The position numbers were made by a program, and so were the translations under genes. Below, piece after piece: positions 1 through 10,265 of a stretch of 64,000 nt of DNA. The DNA comes from Candidatus Methanomethylicaceae archaeon (lineage in GTDB: Archaea > Thermoproteota > Methanomethylicia > Methanomethylicales > Methanomethylicaceae). How positions within the stretch are numbered: the first letter of the stretch is position 1; each line of letters starts with the position of its first letter. Location: positions 62,001-126,000 of the forward strand of contig JACTUC010000001.1 of the NCBI GenBank assembly GCA_015660995.1, given 5' to 3'. Under the pieces are notes generated by a model. It was not told where the DNA came from. It saw only the letters and a list, made by a program, of their open reading frames with translations, and ran no database searches.

Positions 1-2
1 GC

Positions 3-557
3 ATGGGTATGGGGATCGAGCAGAGCGTGAAAGAAGGGGTGGTTGAGCTCGTCGATCAGCTCAATGCCGTTGGGAAGGCAATGGTGATCGATGCGGACGC
101 GCTCAAAGCTCTTGGGGAGCTGCGGAAGTATCCGCAGTTTAACTGTGCAGTCCTAACGCCACACGCAAAGGAATTCTTTGACCTGACGGGCGAAAAGCTC
201 CGCGACGAGCATTCGGCGGGCTGGCAGGGGCGTGTTGATACAGTGACACGATGGGCTTCAAGGCTGAACGTCACAATCCTCCTCAAGTCAAGGTTCGATA
301 TCATCGCTGACGGCAAGAAGTATAAGGTCAAGACCATAGGCAATGCAGGCATGACCGCTGGGGGCACTGGCGACGTCTTGGCAGGGGCGGTAGGTGCCAT
401 CCTCTGTAGGGGCAGGAACCCATTCAGGTCTGCAGCTGCCGCTTCATTCCTGAACTCTTACGCAGGTGACCTTCTTGCTGCAAAGTACGGGCATCACTTT
501 ACGGCGCGTGACTTGGTGGATTCCATACCGCTTGCGCTGAAGGAACTCAACATATAA
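3..557 (+). CDS. nnrD: ADP-dependent NAD(P)H-hydrate dehydratase (NnrD-like), 5' part outside the window
   Basis: VIDADALKAL, LTPHAKEF and GNAGMTAGGTGDVLAG motifs typical of the carbohydrate-kinase-fold dehydratase. Confidence 0.85.
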   Translation: MGMGIEQSVKEGVVELVDQLNAVGKAMVIDADALKALGELRKYPQFNCAVLTPHAKEFFDLTGEKLRDEHSAGWQGRVDTVTRWASRLNVTILLKSRFDIIADGKKYKVKTIGNAGMTAGGTGDVLAGAVGAILCRGRNPFRSAAAASFLNSYAGDLLAAKYGHHFTARDLVDSIPLALKELNI

Positions 558-637
558 CTCACCCTAATGCGTACGCCAATAAGAGAATCCTTTTTTATGA
601 GCGTGAGCGGAGAGTAGATCGAGGAAATATTGTAATA

Positions 638-3046
638 ATGGTGATTTTTGTGGTAGATGCTTTACCTCTTGACAAATATCGCAGGGTATCCGACCCGGAC
701 AAGCTTGAATGTGACTCCACTAGCGAGCTGAAACCGCTTGAGGAGATAGTGGGCCAGGAAAGGGCACTAAAAGCCCTCAAGTTCGGCCTTGAGATAAAGG
801 ACCCTGGCTTTAACGTCTACGTCGCTGGGATGCCCGGCACGGGAAGGAGGACCACCGTCGGCAGTTTTTTGGATGAGCTGGCGAAGACGAAGCCGAAGGC
901 GGACGACTGGATCTACGTGAACAATTTCGACAGCAAGGAGTACGAACCAAACGCGATTAGGCTGCCTGCAGGAATGGCCAACCAGTTCAAGGACGACATG
1001 GATTCCCTAATCACTGATGCACGCAGGGCAATTCCCAAGGTCTTCGAGAGCGATGACTATGCAGCTCAGAAGGCTGCCACCACAAAGTCCATAGAAGATG
1101 AGAAAGCGAAACTCTTCTTACAGATAAACGCTAGCGCTCAGCAGCAGGGGTTCGTTATCCAGACCAGCCCAGTGGGGCTTGTCACCATACCAGTAATCAA
1201 TGGCAAGCCGCTCCGCGAGCAGGACTTCCTAGCTCTGCCTATGAAGACGCAGCAGGATATTGCGATCAAGAGAGAGAAACTCAACGCAGATTTGAGGAGC
1301 GCCTTCCGCCAGCTCAAAGACTTGGACTCCAAAGGCGCGGAGGAGGTGGACAAGCTCAACCGCCAGGTCTCGCTCTACGCCATCGATCACCTGATCGCCG
1401 ACCTCAAGACAAAGTATAAGGACGTACCCGAGATCTCGGAGTTCATCGACACCGTACAGAGCGACATTCTCGACAACCTGGACTTGTTCGTGGGTGAGCC
1501 GCAGCAGCAGCTCCCGCCCCAGCTAGTAATGCCCTTCCTAAAGGAACTGCCCTTCAAGAAGTACGAGGTTAACGTAATAGTTGATAACTCCGACCTGAAG
1601 GGTGCCCCTGTCATAGTAGAACAGAACCCGTCGTACCAGAACCTCGTGGGCAGGATCGAGAAGGACGTACAGTACGGTATCGTCACCTCGGACTTCATGA
1701 ATATCCGTGCAGGAACGCTGCATAAGGCAAACGGCGGATACATTGTCCTTCCCGTCGAGGACCTCTTCAGGAACCCGCTGTCGTGGGACATCCTGAAAAC
1801 GACGCTAAAGACTGGGAAGATAACGATCGAGGAGCCAGCGGAACGGATGGGTCTGATAACTGCAAAGGGGATCAGGCCCGAGCCCATACCCCTCGACACT
1901 AAGGTCGTGCTCATCGGCACACCCATGATCTATGAGACACTCTATAGCCTCGATCCTGACTTCAAGGAACTCTTCAAGGTCAAGGCCGAATTCGATACCT
2001 CCATGGAGCGTAACCCAGAGAACGAGAAGAAATATGCGGGGTTCATCTGCACATTCTGCGGTAAATTCAAAATAAAGCCGCTCGACTACTCAGCCATATC
2101 GAAGATGGTGGAGTACGGGTCAAGACTCGCCGAGGACCAGGAGAAGCTCTCGACGCAGTTCTCCGACGTTGCTGACCTCATAAGGGAAGCGAACTTCTAC
2201 GCCATTCAAGAGAATACGGATTTCATCACGGCGAAGCACGTCGTCAGGGCGATCGAGGAGAAGACCTACCGCTCCAACCTCATCCAAGAGAAGATACAGG
2301 AGTACATCAAGAGGGGGATCTTCCTGATCGAGACGGTGGGAGAGAAGGTCGGGCAGGTAAACGGCCTGTCGGTGATCGGCTTGGGCGACATCTCCTTCGG
2401 CAGGCCATCGCGCGTCACCGCCAGCATAGGCGTAGGGCGCGAGGGGGTCATAGACATAGAGCGCGAGGCAGCAATGGGTGGACCAATACACACCAAAGGC
2501 GTAATGATCCTGAGCGGGTACTTGGCCAACAAGTATTCCCAAGATAAGCCCCTGAGCTTGACTGCAAGGCTTGTCTTCGAGCAGAGCTACGAGGGCGTAG
2601 AGGGCGACAGCGCGTCCAGTACGGAGCTCTACTCCATACTGTCAGCTCTATCGGGCCTACCGATAAAGCAGTGCCTTGCCGTAACTGGATCAGTTAACCA
2701 AAAGGGGGAGGTACAGGCGATAGGTGGCGTCAATGAGAAGCTCGAGGGGTACTTTGAGGTATGCAAGGCAAAGGGATTCACGGGCGAGCAGGGTGCGATG
2801 ATTCCTGCAAGCAACGTGCAGAACCTGATGCTGAAGGAGGAACTCATGCAGGCTGCCAATGCAGGCTTGTTCCGCATCTATCCTGTAAAGTCGATTGATG
2901 AGGGCATAGAGGTCCTCACTGGCGTCAAGGCAGGCGAGAGGAGACCGGATGGAACCTACGATGAAGGGACGGTCAACTACCTCGTGGACAAGCGCCTTAA
3001 GGAGATGGCGGAGAAGCTGAAGGAATTCACCGCAGGTGGCAAGTAA
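638..3046 (+). CDS. Lon-family ATP-dependent protease (LonB-like, AAA_32 type)
   Basis: N-terminal Walker A-like GMPGTGRRTT; C-terminal Lon protease domain with EGDSASSTELYSILSALSGLPIKQ (Ser) and GGVNEKLEGYFEVCKAKG (Lys) motifs. Confidence 0.85.
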   Translation: MVIFVVDALPLDKYRRVSDPDKLECDSTSELKPLEEIVGQERALKALKFGLEIKDPGFNVYVAGMPGTGRRTTVGSFLDELAKTKPKADDWIYVNNFDSKEYEPNAIRLPAGMANQFKDDMDSLITDARRAIPKVFESDDYAAQKAATTKSIEDEKAKLFLQINASAQQQGFVIQTSPVGLVTIPVINGKPLREQDFLALPMKTQQDIAIKREKLNADLRSAFRQLKDLDSKGAEEVDKLNRQVSLYAIDHLIADLKTKYKDVPEISEFIDTVQSDILDNLDLFVGEPQQQLPPQLVMPFLKELPFKKYEVNVIVDNSDLKGAPVIVEQNPSYQNLVGRIEKDVQYGIVTSDFMNIRAGTLHKANGGYIVLPVEDLFRNPLSWDILKTTLKTGKITIEEPAERMGLITAKGIRPEPIPLDTKVVLIGTPMIYETLYSLDPDFKELFKVKAEFDTSMERNPENEKKYAGFICTFCGKFKIKPLDYSAISKMVEYGSRLAEDQEKLSTQFSDVADLIREANFYAIQENTDFITAKHVVRAIEEKTYRSNLIQEKIQEYIKRGIFLIETVGEKVGQVNGLSVIGLGDISFGRPSRVTASIGVGREGVIDIEREAAMGGPIHTKGVMILSGYLANKYSQDKPLSLTARLVFEQSYEGVEGDSASSTELYSILSALSGLPIKQCLAVTGSVNQKGEVQAIGGVNEKLEGYFEVCKAKGFTGEQGAMIPASNVQNLMLKEELMQAANAGLFRIYPVKSIDEGIEVLTGVKAGERRPDGTYDEGTVNYLVDKRLKEMAEKLKEFTAGGK

Positions 3047-3101
3047 AAGCCATCTACCTCTCCTCTTTTCCCCTTTTATTCACAAGCTCCGGGGTTATGG
3101 A

Positions 3102-3608
3102 ATGGCTTCAGAAAATTTGATCAGGAAGAGGATAACCAAGGAGATGCCGCCAGATGCGCTTAAGAAACACATAGTGGAGTTCCTGAAGACGCAGAACATG
3201 TGCGTCCTGGCCACCTGCATCAGCAATTCACCAAGGGCCACTCCGATCGAGTACTACTCCAAGGGGATGACCCTCTACATGATTGCCGAGGAGGGCAAGA
3301 AGCTTGAGAACATAAGGGCAAACCCGCAAGTGAGCATCGGCATCTTTGCCCCATACAATGGCTGGATGAGCGTAAGGGGTGTCCAGATAACCGGCATGGC
3401 TAGGATAGTAAGCAGGAAAGAAAAAGCAGAATATAACGACTGGCTCTCCGTCTACAAGTGGCAGAGATCGGCGCAGGAGCTGGGGATAAAGACGCTCCCT
3501 GAGAACGTCAAGGCCATTAGGGTTGATGTGTTGAAGGTAGAGCTTACTGACATCTCCCTCAAGGAGAAAGGATATGCCGCGAGGCAGGTCCTGGTTAAGC
3601 GCAACTGA
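3102..3608 (+). CDS. Pyridoxamine 5'-phosphate oxidase family (flavin split-barrel) protein
   Basis: VLATCISNSPRATPIEYYSKGMTLYMIAEEGKKLENIRANPQVSIGIFAPYNGW split-barrel pattern; in-frame ATG at 3102 preferred over GTG 3036, which overlaps the lon end. Confidence 0.75.
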   Translation: MASENLIRKRITKEMPPDALKKHIVEFLKTQNMCVLATCISNSPRATPIEYYSKGMTLYMIAEEGKKLENIRANPQVSIGIFAPYNGWMSVRGVQITGMARIVSRKEKAEYNDWLSVYKWQRSAQELGIKTLPENVKAIRVDVLKVELTDISLKEKGYAARQVLVKRN

Positions 3609-3666
3609 TCCATGGAATAATTTTAAAGCCTCTTCACGCAAGTTACGTTAACGGAGCTGTTTCGCA

Positions 3667-3909
3667 ATGTCCGAGATGAAAGAGTACACAAAAGAGGAGC
3701 TTGCTAAATTCGACGGAAAGAACGGAACCAAAGCCCTGATAGCAGCAAATGGAAAGGTCTACGAGGTCACAGGCAACGACATGTGGGATAACGGTGAGCA
3801 TATGAGCATGCACAGCGCGGGACAGGACCTGACTGAGGGCTTGTCTGAATCTCCGCACGACGACAGCATATTCGAAAAGATAAAACTGGTAGGCACGCTG
3901 AAACAGTAA
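3667..3909 (+). CDS. Stand-alone cytochrome b5-like heme/steroid-binding domain protein
   Basis: 80 aa; YTKEELAKFDGKNGTKALIAANGKVYEVTGNDMWDNGEHMSMHSAGQDLT is the cyt-b5 core. Confidence 0.75.
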   Translation: MSEMKEYTKEELAKFDGKNGTKALIAANGKVYEVTGNDMWDNGEHMSMHSAGQDLTEGLSESPHDDSIFEKIKLVGTLKQ

Positions 3910-3945
3910 GGCTCGTTCCAATTTTACAGGTTATGGTGGGAAGCC

Positions 3946-4518
3946 ATGAAAGTCGTAGCATTCAACGGGAGCGCTCGGAAGGACGGCAACACCGCGACCT
4001 TAATCAGGGCAGTCTTCAAGGAGCTGGAGAAAGAAGGGATCGAGACTGAGCTTGTGCAGCTAGCGGGGAAGCCGATAAGGGGGTGCATAGCCTGCAGGAA
4101 ATGCTTTGAACGGAAGAACAAGCGCTGCTCCGTCGAGACTGACGATTTAAACAAGCATATTAAGAAGATGATTGCAGCCGACGGCATTATTCTGGGATCG
4201 CCAGTTTACTTCTCCAACCTAACGCCGGAGCTGAAGGCGCTGATCGACCGATCGGGCATGGTCGCCAGGGCAAACAAAAACATGCTAAAGCGCAAAGCTG
4301 GTGCAGCAGTCGTCGCCGTGAGGCGGGCGGGCTCAGTGCTGACCTTCGATACTATAAACAACTACTTCCTCATCAACGAGATGATAATCCCTGGGTCGTC
4401 ATACTGGAACATGGGCATTGGAAGGCAGGTGGGGGAGGTCGAGAAGGATGAAGAGGGCATGGAAACGATGGCAGACCTCGGGAAGAACATGGCCTGGCTC
4501 CTCAAGAGGCTCCGCTGA
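3946..4518 (+). CDS. NADPH-dependent FMN reductase / iron-sulfur flavoprotein-type flavodoxin
   Basis: [36 protein letters not shown] and CIACRKCF followed by [21 protein letters not shown]. Confidence 0.85.
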   Translation: MKVVAFNGSARKDGNTATLIRAVFKELEKEGIETELVQLAGKPIRGCIACRKCFERKNKRCSVETDDLNKHIKKMIAADGIILGSPVYFSNLTPELKALIDRSGMVARANKNMLKRKAGAAVVAVRRAGSVLTFDTINNYFLINEMIIPGSSYWNMGIGRQVGEVEKDEEGMETMADLGKNMAWLLKRLR

Positions 4519-4545
4519 GACCGCTACCTGAAGGGATCCAAAATT

Positions 4546-5115
4546 ATGACATGCAGAAAATGCGGAACTACCCTCGTTTATGGCCCGAAGGTTGGGAGAA
4601 GCGCCGACACTGGCAAGTTCTCAGTAACCATAAGCAACCTGCCGACGAAGGTCTGCCAGAAGGGGTGCTCAGGCTTCTACTGGTACCATTCCGAACTGCC
4701 TGAAGAGATCGTTGCCATCGTGACGCGCGACTCTGCAAAATGGGCAAAAAGTGCGGGCACCGTAAAGGCTAAACAGATCTGCAGAAAGTGCGGAAAGGAC
4801 CTCGTGGAAGGAGGGATGGCGCTCTTCAGATTCGAGAAGATCCCTTACATCAATAGGGGGAAAATCGCAGTAATTCCCAACCCCTTCAGCAAGAAGGGAA
4901 GCGAGAAACCCTCCGCAGCGGGTCCAGAGGGAAAGATCATTGTGATGTTAAACGCTCCTTCGCTTGCCTGTTCGGGCTGCAACACCCATTACCTGCCACC
5001 GATCTCGGGTGACCCTGCCAACCCTTACTATAAGGACCTATTCATAGCAATAAGGAAAGCCATCACCCAGGACTTCATCTTCGACGAATCCGCCTTTAAT
5101 TACTGGCGAGAATGA
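4546..5115 (+). CDS. Duplicated zinc-ribbon protein, function unknown
   Basis: CRKCG...CQKGC and CRKCG...CSGC pairs. Confidence 0.55.
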   Translation: MTCRKCGTTLVYGPKVGRSADTGKFSVTISNLPTKVCQKGCSGFYWYHSELPEEIVAIVTRDSAKWAKSAGTVKAKQICRKCGKDLVEGGMALFRFEKIPYINRGKIAVIPNPFSKKGSEKPSAAGPEGKIIVMLNAPSLACSGCNTHYLPPISGDPANPYYKDLFIAIRKAITQDFIFDESAFNYWRE

Positions 5116-5156
5116 ATACCCAACTCTTATTTATCTGACCCTCTTTTCTGGAGGGC

Positions 5157-6047
5157 ATGGTAAAAAAGCCGATGAGCCACAGGACAGGGGTCCTGCTCAA
5201 TATCACGGCGGTCGCACTCTGGGGCACGGTCTTCGTCTTCTCTCAGATCGGCCTTCAGTTTGCAAACCCATACAACCTCGTCTTCATCCGCTTCGCCATT
5301 GCTTCACTGGCGATCTTTATTCTTATTGTGCCACTCAAGAATGGTTCGGAAATGATCAGCGCTCTGCGGAGAAAGACCATCTGGCTGCTCGGTTTCATCT
5401 ATATGCTCGGCTTCCTTTTCATGTACGTGGGACAGGACCTTAGCACAGCTTCGGAAGCAACACTGCTGACTAATCTTGCCCCGATACTTGTTCCGCCAGT
5501 TGCGGTCTCCTTACTGAAGGACAGGATATCGAAGCAGCAGGTCATTGCAATGGTTCTTGGGCTGATGAGCCTGCTCTTGGTCGCTACGCCGAATCTGGAC
5601 CTTGGGACATACCGGATCGTTGGCTACACCTTGATGTTCAGCACATCGATCTGCTATGCTCTCTTCACGGTGATGAGCAAAAAGTACGGTGCGGTCCATC
5701 TCGCCGACTCATTTGCAATCATACTTGTCATTACTGCCTTCCTTGCCCCGGTGGCATTCTTATTGGGAGGTTTAAGCCTATCCGCCTTATCCATCGCCTC
5801 TGTTGGCTGGTTCTCCATTATCTGGCTTGGCTTACCGTGCACAGTCCTAGCAATAACTATGTACCTTGAAGGACTTAGTGCCCTTGCTGCTTCTGAAGCA
5901 GGCTTCATCCAGCTCCTCCAGGTTGTCATAGGTCTCTTCCTTGCAGGGCTTATCCTTGGGGACTTCCTAAGTCCATACCAGATCTTAGGGGCTATCTTGA
6001 TCCTTGGTGCGCTAGTACTAGGCTCGATAAAAAATAAACCTGGCTAG
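5157..6047 (+). CDS. DMT superfamily (EamA) transporter
   Basis: About 10 hydrophobic helices; two EamA-like repeats (ALWGTVFVFSQIGLQF..., YALFTVMSKKYG...). Confidence 0.85.
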   Translation: MVKKPMSHRTGVLLNITAVALWGTVFVFSQIGLQFANPYNLVFIRFAIASLAIFILIVPLKNGSEMISALRRKTIWLLGFIYMLGFLFMYVGQDLSTASEATLLTNLAPILVPPVAVSLLKDRISKQQVIAMVLGLMSLLLVATPNLDLGTYRIVGYTLMFSTSICYALFTVMSKKYGAVHLADSFAIILVITAFLAPVAFLLGGLSLSALSIASVGWFSIIWLGLPCTVLAITMYLEGLSALAASEAGFIQLLQVVIGLFLAGLILGDFLSPYQILGAILILGALVLGSIKNKPG

Positions 6048-6089
6048 TGGCATCTAACCTTATAATCCAAAAAGATTAACTATAGAACC

Positions 6090-7172
6090 ATGGCGGGTCT
6101 CCGGCAGATCCCCAATCTGCGCCAGCCATTTGCTCCGCTCGCTCCCAAGATAGTGCTAATACTGCTGTCTGGGCTGCTGTCGATGTTCTTCGCAGAGGTA
6201 TTCTCTGGTTCATCCCCCATGTGGTTCACTTCAGGCTGGGGTGTCTTCGTAACTTGGCCTCTATATATGTCCCACCTTCTACTTTTAATCAACTTTGCAA
6301 TGATCTTCAAGAGAACCTCGCTTACCCAGCTCTACCTGTGGGGTGTGTTCTTCGGTCTGTATGAGTCTTGGATCACCAAGGTGATCTGGGCGGGTTACAT
6401 GACCTCAACACCGATGTGGGGCACGTTTCTAGGGTTCTCAGTCTTCGAGCTTTTCGTGATAGTCTTCTTCTGGCACCCTATAATGTCCTTCATAGTGCCT
6501 ATCCTGACATTTGAGATCTTGTCGGGCACTGCCAGAGAAGCTGGAGGCGGAGTCTTTGCCAGCCACCTGCCGATCCTATTGAAAAGGAAGCGGAATTGGG
6601 TCATCTTCCTGTTCATTATGATAATGGGCTCGGCGTTCCTCACGGTCGGCTCAAAGGCAAATTTGGTTGTCGCGGACCTGACGATACTTGGAAGTCTCCT
6701 GCTGATCTTCGTCCCATACTGGCTTGCGTCTAAGAAGTTTGCGCCCTTCTTCTCGATCCGCTCGCTCAGGCTTGGGAGACCCGGACTTACGATTCTAGTT
6801 CTGTACATGATTGGGTTGTACGTATGGGGATTCTTCTCTCTGCTCCCCGAAAGGATCGCCCCCCTGCTCACGATACTGCTAACTGTTTGCATCTACGCAC
6901 TCATTGCCGCCCTCCTCTTCATGGGCAGACCTGCTGATGAGAGGGCCGTCGAGGGGACAGCGCAGTCAACCCCTCTTTTCAAAACGAGGGAACTAGTCAT
7001 TTTGTTTGCAACCTTCATCGTAATGACGACCATGTTCAGTTTATTGCCGACAGCTGACTTTGTTGTATTCTTCATTATCAATTATGGCATGTTCGGGGCG
7101 GGTGTCGCCCTGCTCATCATTGCATTCGCGATGGTAGTAAAAAGCAGAATTCACCATAAAAGTGGAAATTGA
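6090..7172 (+). CDS. Conserved polytopic membrane protein, function unknown
   Basis: Many hydrophobic helices; open frame with archaeal-like codon use. Confidence 0.55.
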   Translation: MAGLRQIPNLRQPFAPLAPKIVLILLSGLLSMFFAEVFSGSSPMWFTSGWGVFVTWPLYMSHLLLLINFAMIFKRTSLTQLYLWGVFFGLYESWITKVIWAGYMTSTPMWGTFLGFSVFELFVIVFFWHPIMSFIVPILTFEILSGTAREAGGGVFASHLPILLKRKRNWVIFLFIMIMGSAFLTVGSKANLVVADLTILGSLLLIFVPYWLASKKFAPFFSIRSLRLGRPGLTILVLYMIGLYVWGFFSLLPERIAPLLTILLTVCIYALIAALLFMGRPADERAVEGTAQSTPLFKTRELVILFATFIVMTTMFSLLPTADFVVFFIINYGMFGAGVALLIIAFAMVVKSRIHHKSGN

Positions 7173-7209
7173 GAACTCTGTCCGAGAAGAATCAATTAAA
7201 TATAAAAAA

Positions 7210-7226
7210 GTGAGATGGGATCTCAC
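7210..7226 (-). terminator. Hairpin plus T-run at the end of the rubrerythrin gene
   Basis: Minus strand reads GTGAGAT-CCC-ATCTCAC followed by TTTTTTATATTT; the stem overlaps the stop codon. Confidence 0.55.
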
Positions 7227-7729
7227 TCGAACTTCTTAAACTGCTTGCCGGCGGTCGAGCAGACTGGGCACTTGCCAGGGACTTCGCCTTCAACAGTGTA
7301 GCCGCATACAGGGCAGATGTAAACCGCGCCTATCTTGATATCCTTCCCACCCTCGACTGACTGCTTAGCCTTCTCGTACATCGCTGCGTGTATCTTCTCC
7401 GCTTCGAGCGCGTAATGCGTGGACTTTACCGCGCCGTTCTCCTGCTGCAGCTCGGCTGTGTTCTTGTAAACCGGGTACATCTCACTGACCTCGAAGTTCT
7501 CGCCATCAATCGCTGCCTGAAGGTTCTCCTTTGGGTCACCGATGATTCCGAGCTCCCTTGCATGGTTTGTCGCGTGAACTCTCTCCGCGTACGCTATAGC
7601 CTTGAAAAGCCTCGCAACGTTTGGGAAGCCGTTCCTCTCCGCAACGTCTGAAAAGATGCCGTACTTCATATGCGCCTGGCTCTCGCCAGAGAATGCTGCC
7701 TTTAGAAATTCCTCAGTCATTTTTCTCAT
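7223..7729 (-). CDS. Rubrerythrin
   Basis: N-terminal ferritin-like AFSGESQAHMKY and C-terminal rubredoxin-like YICPVCGYTVEGEVPGKCPVCSTAGKQFKKFE. Confidence 0.95.
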   Translation of the reverse strand: MRKMTEEFLKAAFSGESQAHMKYGIFSDVAERNGFPNVARLFKAIAYAERVHATNHARELGIIGDPKENLQAAIDGENFEVSEMYPVYKNTAELQQENGAVKSTHYALEAEKIHAAMYEKAKQSVEGGKDIKIGAVYICPVCGYTVEGEVPGKCPVCSTAGKQFKKFE

Positions 7730-7832
7730 TGCATGACACCTATAACGCTACAATATACCCGCTTATATAAAAATTCGTCCCTACATTGATAAATGATTAA
7801 AAATAAAATGAGAAAAGAGAATTGCACTGGGG

Positions 7833-7994
7833 CTATAAGACTTTCTCGAACATGTCCTTTGGAGCACCACAAGCCGGGCATGTCCAATCCTCGGGTAGGC
7901 TATCGAATGATGTGCCCTTAGCTATGCCGGAAGCCAGGTCGCCGACCGCAGGATCGTAAACGTATCCGCAGACTGTGCATCTATACTGATCCAT
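7833..7994 (-). CDS. Rubredoxin (53 aa; below the ORF track cutoff)
   Basis: Manual translation [53 protein letters not shown]; CxxCGY...CPxCG; AGGAGGA-like SD just upstream. Confidence 0.95.
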   Translation of the reverse strand: MDQYRCTVCGYVYDPAVGDLASGIAKGTSFDSLPEDWTCPACGAPKDMFEKVL

Positions 7995-8126
7995 GGTTTT
8001 TCCTCCTCAGCCATTTTGCGATTGACAAGATCGGACTAATCCTCCCCTTTAATATGACTTTTCCCTTTTACAGCAAATTAAAATATCCCATAAGGTTGAA
8101 ACAATACATTAAAACGGGGCTTTTGA

Positions 8127-9353
8127 GTGTTGAAGAGCAAGTACCCCATCGTAGTCTTCTGCGTCCTCTCCGCCCTGTACTTCTTCTCGATCATCCACAG
8201 GGTCGGCATCGCCGTGATCGCTGTAAACCTCATGCAGGAGTTCGGCACAGACGCGTCGCTCCTAGGGCTGATGTCGTCTATGTACTTCTGGCCATACGCT
8301 ATCGCCCAGATACCCGTCGGGATCATGCTGGACAGGATCGGGATAAGAAAAACCGTGACGATACTGAGCTTCATCGCTGTAATAGGGAGCTTCCTTTTTT
8401 CTGCAGCGCCCAATGTTTTGATGCTAGGAGCCGGTCGCGCGCTTGTCGGATTCGGCGTCGGTGGGTTCTACGTATCTTCTCTGAAGGCTATCGCAGTGTG
8501 GTTCTCGCCAAAGCGGTTCGCCACGCTAACGGGTGTACTGACATCCATTGGGAACATAGGCGGACTCATCGCCACCTCTCCCCTAGCGATCTTCGCACTG
8601 ATGATCGGTTGGAGGGATGCCTTCATAGTAATATCCTTCTTCATGTTCCTCTTCACGATCGTTGCATGGTTCGTGATAAAAGGTGAGGAGGGGGATCAGT
8701 TCAAGAGTCAGGGCAGCATTGGGCGCGACTTAAGAAAAGTCTTCTCGACCAGGGCATTTCTCAAGCTCACCCTAGTGCCAGTCTTCGTATACGGATTTTT
8801 TATCAGCTTCCAGGGGCTTTGGGGAGGCCTATTCCTGCACGACGTGTACGGCATGGCATCTGCCGGAGCAGCTTCATTCTTGGTATTTATTGCCCTTGGC
8901 TTCATGTTGGTGGGACCGCTTGCTGGCTTCCTGTCCGATCGAATCGGAAAAAGGAAACCAGTCCTGACCGCTGGGATATTGTTGAGCATCATTTTCTGGT
9001 TGATAATGGCCTTCGCTGGCAGCTCACTCGGACCGGTGGAACTCGCGGTCATGATGTTCTTGTTGGGCACCTCGTTCGCACTCTGCAACCTATATATGAC
9101 CGTGGCCAAGGAGCTCTTCGGCAAAAGCATCTGCGGGCTGGGGATAGCGAGTTACAACACCTTCGCCTTCATCGGTGCGGGCTTCTTCCAGTTCTTCATG
9201 GGCTTCATGCTAGATGCGACCTACGGTGGCACGAGGGTCTTCGCAGCGTACCAGCTCATATTTGCCCTAGGCGTTGTTCTATTAGCAGTCTCACTGCTTG
9301 CTGCGGTGCTTAGCAAAGAGACATTCAATTCAGAACCAGCCTGCCCCGGGTAA
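8127..9353 (+). CDS. MFS transporter
   Basis: 12-TM pattern; GIMLDRIGIRK and GFLSDRIGKRK MFS loop motifs. Confidence 0.85.
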   Translation: MLKSKYPIVVFCVLSALYFFSIIHRVGIAVIAVNLMQEFGTDASLLGLMSSMYFWPYAIAQIPVGIMLDRIGIRKTVTILSFIAVIGSFLFSAAPNVLMLGAGRALVGFGVGGFYVSSLKAIAVWFSPKRFATLTGVLTSIGNIGGLIATSPLAIFALMIGWRDAFIVISFFMFLFTIVAWFVIKGEEGDQFKSQGSIGRDLRKVFSTRAFLKLTLVPVFVYGFFISFQGLWGGLFLHDVYGMASAGAASFLVFIALGFMLVGPLAGFLSDRIGKRKPVLTAGILLSIIFWLIMAFAGSSLGPVELAVMMFLLGTSFALCNLYMTVAKELFGKSICGLGIASYNTFAFIGAGFFQFFMGFMLDATYGGTRVFAAYQLIFALGVVLLAVSLLAAVLSKETFNSEPACPG

Positions 9354-9577
9354 ATATCTTGTTTTTATACAGCATACAGCATGGTCGACCATATGAAGTC
9401 AGGAAAGATGCCGTTGAAATGCTACATACTGTAGTCCGGAAATGACATCTATGGGACCCCTATCTGTCTATTTCCTTGCCGTCCAGGCGAATACCTTAGA
9501 ATCTTCAATGATCGCTTCAAAGGCGAATCTAACTTTGCTTTATATTCAGGATTAGCGCATTCTTAATTGTGGTCAGA

Positions 9578-10093
9578 ATGGCAAAGATCCTTATTGTTAT
9601 TGCCGAGAAGGGGTTTCGCGATGAGGAATTCACTGAGCCTTACAAGATTTTAAAAAATGCAGGTCATGCAGTGACGGTAGCGAGTACTTCTGTTGGAGAG
9701 GCCCAAGGTAAGCTAGGGCTGCGGGTCAAGCCTAATGTTTCAATAGACCGCGTAGATCCTTCTCAGTACGACGCAATAGTTGTTGTTGGCGGGCCTGGCA
9801 CACCTGCATATATCTGGCCAAATACTGCTCTCCAGAAAGCCCTTCGAGCGGTTTATGATAAGGGTGGAATAGTTGCTGCCATATGCTTGGCGCCAGTCGT
9901 ACTAGCAAGAGCAGGATTAATCAAAAACAAAAAGTGCACGGTTTTTCCTACAACCGAATCGCTTACAGAAATTAAAGTTGCTGGTGGCCTTCTGCAGGAT
10001 CAACCTGTTGTTGTTGACGGAAGAATTGTAACTGGAAATGGCCCTGATGCTGCAACAACATTCGGAGAGGCGTTGCTTAAACTCTTAAAATAA
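9578..10093 (+). CDS. DJ-1/PfpI family protein
   Basis: KILIVIAEKGFRDEEFTEPYKILKNAGHAVTVAS and AAICLAPVVLARAGLIKNKKCTVFPT nucleophile elbow. Confidence 0.85.
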   Translation: MAKILIVIAEKGFRDEEFTEPYKILKNAGHAVTVASTSVGEAQGKLGLRVKPNVSIDRVDPSQYDAIVVVGGPGTPAYIWPNTALQKALRAVYDKGGIVAAICLAPVVLARAGLIKNKKCTVFPTTESLTEIKVAGGLLQDQPVVVDGRIVTGNGPDAATTFGEALLKLLK

Positions 10094-10265
10094 ACTCTTT
10101 CACCCTGGTATGAAAAAATAAAAATCACGTGAGGTCAAGCAAAGTATCTATCATGCGAATACTGAAGAGGTTTACATTGCTCCAAGTTCGCGGATTTACG
10201 AGCAGAGTTGGACGAGAGCATCCTTAAATTACGAATAAGGGTTATGAAATATCTGAGTTGGTTCA

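Noticed and set aside
8054-8686. 210-aa ORF overlapping the MFS gene
   Set aside because: Arg/His-rich out-of-frame translation of a clear MFS transporter; no independent motif
9378-9440. ATGGTCGACCAT palindrome with a 17-codon ORF in the gap after the MFS gene
   Set aside because: Too short for a coding call; a single 12-bp palindrome without a recognisable promoter context
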